A stretch of 64,000 nt of DNA. Origin: Dendrophyllia cribrosa (Eukaryota; Cnidaria; Anthozoa; Scleractinia; Dendrophylliidae). Below the pieces are notes generated by a model, which made no database searches, was not told the origin of the DNA, and was given only the letters and a program-made list of their open reading frames with translations. Positions 38,501 through 47,500 of this stretch are shown here, in pieces. The stretch is taken from NCBI GenBank assembly GCA_024195265.1, contig JAJLRJ010000009.1, forward strand, positions 9,852,791 to 9,916,790, written 5' to 3'. The position numbers and the translations under genes were made by a program. The stretch's first letter is position 1. Each line of letters opens with the position of its first letter.

Positions 38501-41500
38501 TTAAAGAGTATTATGGTATTTTTTAAGTTTCTGGAGTGGGGAAAAAGAAAATGTCATGACTCACTTATAACCTTGACCTCTCTGAAGAGTTCTTTCATCA
38601 AATATCTGTAGTTAAAAAATAAACAATATTTCTCAAGACTAATCTGGAAACTGTACATGGACATTGACTAACTTGCAAAGTACATGTAACATTTACTAGA
38701 CAGTACAGTCAAACCTGTATTAAGCGGTTGCCCTTGGGGAATGGCTAACTGACCATTTAAAACAGGTTTGACTGCTTTAAACAGGTTTGACTGGCTTTTA
38801 TTATAGAAAGGAAATCAAGACCAACACTTCCAAATTCCAGTTAGATCTGGAAAGTGTCCACAATTAGCACTCGCATGCTACAATGTAAATACTTTGACAC
38901 TTAAATAAATTGATTTGATTTGATTTTTGGCTTGGTGAAAGTCCTGGCACAAGACAAATTGTTGACCACAAACGTTTTATGCAGTGTACTGTAAACGTTG
39001 GCCCATGAAAATTCATGGCCTATGAAAATTCAATTGGCCAATGAATAGTCATGGCCATTAAAATTAATGCCTATAAAATTTCAATTGGCCATAAAAATTC
39101 ATGGTCAATGAAAATTCATGACCTATGAAAATTCCATGACCCATAAAAATTAATGGTAAAAAAATATTCAGTTGTAAAATTTAAAATGAACAAACCTGTA
39201 AAGCAATACTTAGAGCTTCAGCTAACAAACTGCACTCCTCACAGCCACCACCTTCAAATCTGAAATGAAAACACCATCCATTAAAACAGACACTTGCTCT
39301 GGTCCTGATGGTGTCCTTATTAACAGACTTTTATTAATTTGACAGTTTTTTTATCTCGTGAAGGTCGAACTTAATTTTTTAGTCCACTAGCAAAGTTTTG
39401 CTAGTAAGATTTTTTTCTTCTAGCAAAACTAGTAAGGTCACTAGCTACAGTGTATTTTTTTGCAGTCATTTCCCCTTTGATAGCTCTGAAAATATGGTAA
39501 AAGTACCCAAATAGTATACTCTTAATTTTGTAGTCTTCTTTGCCGGCATTGTCCTGTTGTTTCTTTGGCGTCTCGGGGTTGTCAGGCAAGACGTTATCAT
39601 CGTCGGTCATGTTACCGGTAGTCTTAGAGGTCGAGGACCTCTTGAAAAAAGAAGCTGTATGAAATTCATTCTCTTCTCACATTGCTAATTCCAACAAAAT
39701 ATGAATGCATAGATAAAGTGTGCACAGGTTCTGTGTAAATTAACCAAGCTTATTTTTTCCCGTAGATGACATTCGATGATGTCTGAATTTTTGCCACAAA
39801 ATTCTCCAGGAATGTCACTTTTTCCCGGCTCCAACTTTTATTAGAGAAATGCTTACTCTCAAAAGTTTGCTAGGGGATATTTTTCAGACTCGCAACTTCC
39901 AAAAACCACTCACATTTTGCGAGTTTGTGAGTGTTATTTTCGAGCACTGGTAAATACAGTACCGCCTGAAATCATATGCACATCGGCCGCAGGTTTCACG
40001 AGGTGGATGCGCGGGTACTGCACGAGGTTTGCCCGTGTGTCCACCTCGAGAGGAACGAACGAAGCACGAGACGAAACCGAGACGAAACCTAAGGAAACAT
40101 GCGTTCTTCAAAGGCCGCATCTTCGTGCACATAATTGCCTTCGTTGTCTTCTATTGTTTGGTATTAGACCACAATACCCAAGAGATTTCAATCGGGAATT
40201 TTCGAACGGGTAGCCAAAACGTTTGAAAGGCTCATGAAAATTATTTTCGAACCGGTAGCCAAAACGTTCGAACGGCTCATGAAAATTTTCGAACGAGTAG
40301 CCAAAACATTTTTTAAAGCCCTTTTTCTCAAAGTGAATTTTTAGCTTATAGGAGACACATTTTTTTAAAGAGCTACTGACATGTACAACTCAAAGGGATT
40401 TTCCCAGTGTCTGAGAATTTTTAATTTCTAAACACGTTTTTGTTCAGAGCCATTTCCATGTGATTACACTGTACTCCAGGTTGTCTTTTTTGCACTATTT
40501 TTTTTTTTTTGCCCTTTTTACTGAATTTATTTTAGCGTTTCAGATATGGAAACATGAGAATAAATCAAATTATTTAGCAAAATATAATAATCTCTAAGTT
40601 GCAGCGTTCAAAAGCTGATGAATTCAGATGCTCGCATTCAGACAATTGATTCTATTAGAAAATGAAAGGTATATTTAGATATTAAACTGTCCAGCTCTAT
40701 AGCTTTAATTCGATAATTATGGAGACACCCCAAAGATACATGCATGTACTCTACATGTAACTGTTGTGTGAATTATCAGTGAGCTTTAACTGAAAGCAAC
40801 ACGACGCCATTCATTCATGAACTCATTTCCACAAGTGATTTTACTCAAAGTCACGTGATCAGGTACAAAGTACAAACTATGATGATTTCAACATCACAAC
40901 AGTAACCTTACGAGAAACAATTAAGTGAAACTAACCTCACTTCATTTAGAAAATGTAACATCTGCTTTGCATCCCGTGTTTCCCGTACGTACTGCACAGC
41001 TGGTTCAGGAGTATGGCCAATAGTTCCATATACCACCAGGCCATATTGGTTTGGACCATACTGAGAAGTAATCAAATTACAACACTACTGTATACTGTTG
41101 TTTCAGTGAACTACATGTAATTTTTGGTAAAGAATTGTGGGGTGCTTAAAAAATTAATAGGGAGGGTATAACCAGAATAATATTAATATTTTGTTTCCAA
41201 ACTGATGGGCCTTCATGTACAGGTGTACATGTATAACCAGGAAGGGGGGGGGGGGGGGGGGGGGGGAGGATTATTTAGGTCAGAACTTTTTTTTTTCAAG
41301 TGGAATTTTTGGTCTAGCTGAATCTCTTTTCTAAACCAGCTAACCAGTCATTATTTTAGCAACAACCTTAGCCTTTGAAGGTACATGTACACTGTATTTC
41401 CCCAAATGAACACATCCTTGGCAATAAACCTAGAGTATTATAATTGCATCGCCACCTCTTTTTTATTTACAATATTGCTTTCTGACTGATTTTTATGAGT

Positions 41501-44500
41501 ATAGGCAGGGCTTCTGATATTATGCGATAAAAAAATGGAAATTACATGTATGCGATTTTTTCATGGCAAATTATGTGATAAGCCAGGACTATTATGCGGA
41601 AAATTATGCATATTATGCAATTTTTTCTGGAACTTTTTTATGCATGTTTTACTAGGTTTCAGAGGAAGAAAACGAAAATACCTGTTTTAAAACGGTGCTT
41701 GCTATCTTTGTGGGACATTTTGAAGCTTTTGGCTATGAAGGAACATCCAAAACGAATGACAGAATCCAAGAAAAGAGTCTGTAAACAAGCGGCCATCTTG
41801 GTTAACCTTAGTAACCGGGCTAAATAAAACATGTGCTCAGGAAATTTACGCGGTTACCAAGCTTGTTGTGGCCAAGAATGAACGCAGTTTTGATCGAAAG
41901 TGGCGGTTTGTTTATTTGATACAGGATAATTCAATAGAAAAAAAAACAAATTTTAGCTTATTAATAAGTTTCTTAGCTAAAGCGATAGTGTATCGTGTGG
42001 TTTGTTCACATTATGCGATTTTGTGTGATTTTTTTTTATGAATTATGCGGTTTTTCTTGAATTATGTGATTGGATGCGATTTGAGGCCGATTATGTGAAA
42101 TCGTACCATCGCATAATATCAGAAGCCCTGTATAGGGGTTTACTCTGACTTAAAATCCAGTATACACCTGTACGTACCCACTGACAGTTTCACTAAAATA
42201 AATAAGGGTTGAACGATTAAATCAGAGCAATAGCCCACATCCAAGTAGCTCTTTATACTTTAGCCTCCTTTTCAAACCGAGGATAAATGCAAAACCATTC
42301 ATATGGATATGAGTTTTGTTTCACAATGCAAAATTAATAGAATATACATATGAATGGTTTTGCACTTGGCCTCAGTTTGAAAAGGAGGCTGAGAGCAATG
42401 GGCTATTGCTTCATGTCTCAGTATCAGAAAGAGGAAGGGATAGTGCTACATGTACATGTAGTCACCTCAACTTTATTTATTTCTAGCTCGTATTAGGGAG
42501 ACTGGCTACAGTTTGTTTTGCCTTTACTTCACAATCATTATTTTTATTAATGGCTGGCTGTTTTAAAATACTGCTTGCTACTGATTTTTTCCCAATATAT
42601 TAAAAGAGAATTGTATACTGCAAAAACCACTTATCTGTCAGTTACATATTACTTTACTAATATTTCCTTAAGTGTACATGTTGATAAGCATTCTGTAATA
42701 GATTCTGTAATTGTTGCTTTCTGTTAAGTAATGGTTTTGTGTTTTTTAATGTAGGCCTGCCTTGTACACTGTACCTTGTATTTTGTTTGTGATTATCAAT
42801 AAAGGTTTTTGAATTGAAAAAAAAAACATGTAGGTCACCGAACAAACTTTTGAGATAAAAAGGAATGTTTTATGCACCATTTACAGGGTTGTCAAAAGTA
42901 GCTGGCTGCCGGCGAAAATCACCACCTTCTTTGTTATCTCGGCCGGCTACTCAGCTGGGCTGTTCTTTAGAAGAGATGGTCTTTTCCCCAACCTCGGCCA
43001 CCTACTCCAACAATACAGTCGGCTACTTCAAAACTTTATGACAACCCTGGTTCGCGCAATTTTACGCAGTATTTTCATTTCTGGTGAGCTGCGCATGCTA
43101 CTTTTTAAAAGGAAAATCAGTTGACATGTGCGTCAATGCATGACGAGTGCATGTCACGAGCACACGTCACAAGCACACGTCACAAGCACAAGAAGCTAAA
43201 AACGTACCTCCTTAAGTCTGGTGGAGTTTATAAGTGCTCGATAATTTTGATGGGTTCATGTCTATATTACAGATACATGTACTAAGGGGTAACTTATTTG
43301 AATAGACATACTAATCAAAGGAGTGCTCTTGTTTTCATTAGTGGTTTTAATTTTAAAAAAAGTGTACATGTACTGCCTACAGTGTACCTTGATTTTGAAG
43401 TAAATATGCCTACCTCATCTCCAAAACTGTACTCTGTGTCCATTGGGATCTCACCATTGAAATAACTGTAAAATATATAACAAAAACAATATAAAACAAC
43501 TACATCTGAAGTGAACAATAAAAATACTAGCCAGGTATATACATGTTCTTTATTGAGTTCTGCCTTGCCTTTTTACTGTAGTAATGTACTCTTAAATTTA
43601 AAAAAAATTGATCATGCAATGTATTATGCACGCTCTGAGTTGTTTGTGTAGCCATCTTAAATCAGCTTTTTACTCTTTAACGTACAATATCAAGTACTGT
43701 ACGTCATGTAACATTTTGTAGGCTCTCGTTTACATGTATTTAAAGTGCACCTAACCCCTAATTTTTTTATTCGCCTAAATGAATGTGCTTGTTTTCTGGA
43801 GTGTATCTGTGAAAAAAGTTTTGGATTTGGTGAAATCCTCGATTTTCTGTGACCTGTTGAAATTTTAAAAATCGTGCCAAAACGGAGCTGTGTTTGGTTC
43901 ATTACCGAGTTAGACGGGGCATGGGTCTAGTCACGTGACGTGACGTACTTCATTTTTGCGCGAATCGAGTGTAAATCCTGTGCTTTAGTCGTACAAAACT
44001 CGTGCAAAAAAGAAATTATGCCTGCCCGGTGCCTCGCCGCTGAAAATACTCAACGATGCTTTCTTTGGTTGAATTTCGGTTCCCGAATCTACGTCATATC
44101 GGGCACTCGCCCCAGATCCCATGTTGCTCGGTACTGAACCAAATTATCCTCCAATTCAACAGGTCACAGAAAATCAAGGATTTCACCAAATCCAAAAATT
44201 TTTTCATCATAGATACACTTCAGAAAACAAGCACATTCATTTAGGCAAATAAAAAAATTAGGGGTTAGGTGCACTTTAATATTTAAATACGAAATAAAAA
44301 ATGTTTTTCTTTGTGTGTGTGTTTACATGTCCTGATACATGTACACAAAGCAGAAGGGCTCAAAATTAAAAAAAATATTTTTAAAAGTTGCTCTTCTGGG
44401 ACTAACTAGAGAAAAATACTCACCAGTTTCTAAAATCAAAAAGGGGCTACATGTACTTCAAAAATGTTTAAAATTATTATTTGGCATCTGGCCATAATTA

Positions 44501-47500
44501 CTGTAATGGACACAAGGAAGTTGAAAATAGGAAAAGAAAAACCTAACAGACCTATGCAAAACAATCTTTAATACTGGCAAGTCAGTATTTGACAGTATTA
44601 ATAAAAATGGGCCTGTTTATGTCATATGGCCCATTTTTCTTTCAAAATAACATGTAATCCTTTTAATTTACAGGGTTCGACATCTGGTCAGCTGAGTCAC
44701 TAGCCACCGGGCTAGTGATCTTTGAAATCTACTAGCCCGAAACACAACTTTGTAGCCCAGCTCATTTTCCTTCTCAGGCTCTATTACGTCACTTAATTTA
44801 TTATCCACTTTTCCCTTACAATATGAAAAGAAAGACCCTGAATTGCAAAAGTTACTGCGTTTGTTTTGTATTACTCAGTTAACATTGTCATTAAAACATC
44901 AATGCCAGCCACTTGTATGCGTCCTCTTCTTGGTCTCTCAACTTATCATCATTCTCCAACTCATCGTCAGTATAATAGTCAGATAGATCCCCATCATCAG
45001 CTACAGCATCAATTTCATCATCTTTGGCATCATCAGATGGACCAGAAACAGCTGCCTGTACTAACTTTGCTTCATCAGGTGTATCTTGATCATCAGGAAT
45101 TACTTCAGGTCCATCCTCTTCCTCTCTCCTAGACCTAGACCTCTTGTCATTAAAGTATGGCATTCTCTTCTTTCGCAACCAAACATCAATTGCAGGTTGG
45201 AGTTCAAAGTCCTTCACCTCTAGACAGTCAAGTTTGATGATCATCAGTGTGAGATCTGAAACACTGTCATCTGTAATTCTGCTTCTCCAGACAGTTTTGA
45301 TGATTTTCATCAGGGAGAACCCTCTCTCTGCTTCTGCTGAACTTGCAGGTAGTGACAGCAGTAGATCGATCAAAGCAAGAACAGATGGGCATTTATCTCT
45401 AAGATCATCATTGACCTGCGAACTGGAATGATCGTATTTCCTGTATTTTCGTTGTTGATGACGTGATACTCTAGCCAGGCAAAACTTCATTTCGATGAAG
45501 GGTTAAACCCTCTTGCGTTTTTCATTTTCGTACCTTTTACTTTTTTCCGCTTCGCTTTCCGCCTTCGCCTTTTTCCTTGGCGGTGGTTAGTAGTTAGAGA
45601 GAAAACCCTCCATCTTCTCTACAATCGCTACAAGTGCGAGGCATTTCAACACACGTAAGGAGAGGACTGAGGAGTACATTTACCAAGAAGCGTAGGGTCT
45701 GGGTCCTAGTTGTATTTACGATCGACACGCAAGAGCCAAGAAGAACGCCTTTCTTTATTATTATTATCCTTATAACTTTACGTTTTTGTCCTCGTAAATA
45801 ACTATGGACTTGAAAGAATCAAATTAAATATTAATTCTTTGAATTTTCTACTAGCCCGCGGGCTAGTAAACGGGAAATTTTACTAGCCCGAGCTAATTTT
45901 CACTAGCATCGGGCCACCGGGCTAGCGGAGATGTCGAACCCTGATTTATAATCTAAATTACAGGGAAATCTAGTTGCCCTTTGCAATACAAAAATCTTTA
46001 ACTAGACTGTATGAAGTTTCTTATCTAACCTACATTTGTAGTCTATTGGGCAAACTAAACAAACTAGACTGTATGAAGTTTCTTATCTAACTAAGCAAGT
46101 GTCTATTTATGGGCAAACTAAACAAACTAGACTGTATATATGAGATCTTTTCTTATCTAACCTAGTGTCTATTTATGGGCAAGAAATGAGAGAAATTAAT
46201 TTTTCACTTCCTGCAGTGGTATTTCTGGTGGTTCGAGAAAGTCGGTCTTACACTGTAAAGGCCCATGTTCACCCAATCTGCTTTGCGTGCCCGTGCTGAT
46301 TTTCGCACAGACAAAAAATCGAAAAATCGACATGCCAGCCAATCATAACGCTACATTGAACAATTGAACCGTTTCAAAACAAAAACACAAGTGCACAAAG
46401 CAGATTGGGTGAACATGGACCTTTAAGATACAGCAATAGTATTTGTTCTTTCACACAATCCCTGTCATTTTCTAAAATTTTTCCTACATGTACAAACAGT
46501 CCACCTTGTTTGTTAGGAGTTGTTCAAGTTTACATTATTGCAATTATTGCATTGTTGTTGTTTTTTTTGTTTGTTTGTTTATTTTTATTTATTTATTTTT
46601 CTTCTCCTCTAGTTCAGGTAATCTTTTTTTTCTTTTATTAACTTAAGTTTGTATTAATCTTTCCCCCGCCTCGATTAGCTTTTTTTGCTATTAGCGGTGG
46701 GCAAGTATCTCTATTTCTTACTTTAATTAATTAACTGAAATTGTATCTCCTGTTGTTATTGGCAGGTGTAAATAAAATTGTTGTTGTTGTTATTATTATA
46801 AAAACCAAATTAACCGCATTTTCCATTGTCTGTACTCTTGAGCGTAGAAATTACGCCATAAAATGTTCAAACCTTGAAAGTAAAACCACTTGTTTAATGA
46901 CTCATGTTTCCACTTTAATTTGTGACATCATTTTTATGATCATGAAGAGCATGCAGGCAATTTGTTAATGATCAGTAATCATAACTACATGTGCATTCCA
47001 TTCCTGCTACAGTTAGTGTATTTATAGTTTTTGGAGAGTGGGTCTTAAAATATTGAGAAGTTTCAATTCCAGGTGTTTGTGTTTGGCTTTATTGAATACC
47101 GTTTTGGAAAGGAGAGGCAAAGGAGTTCAATTTTGGTTCCTCTTCAAAGAAAATTACCTTAAAACAGTGCTTAAAATCAACGTAAACACGAAGGAAATGT
47201 CCACGTTTTCATTCATTGAAATCAATAGAATCTAATCTAAGGTACAAATTTAGATTCCCCACTGCCATAAGAACATATAAGGCTTAACAAATGTCCATTT
47301 GCAGACAAAAATGTTCTCAAAGACTTGCAAAATTAAGGACTTACGTGCGATAAATAATTTCTCTTTGTTTGTGTACATTCCGCACACTCTACATTAAGGA
47401 AGACTTTTCTTGAGGGGACAGGGGAACTGTACACAAGCTATAACATTATATTTTGGTATCATATCACACTTACTGTATCGCGGGTTCAATGTAGGCTTTC

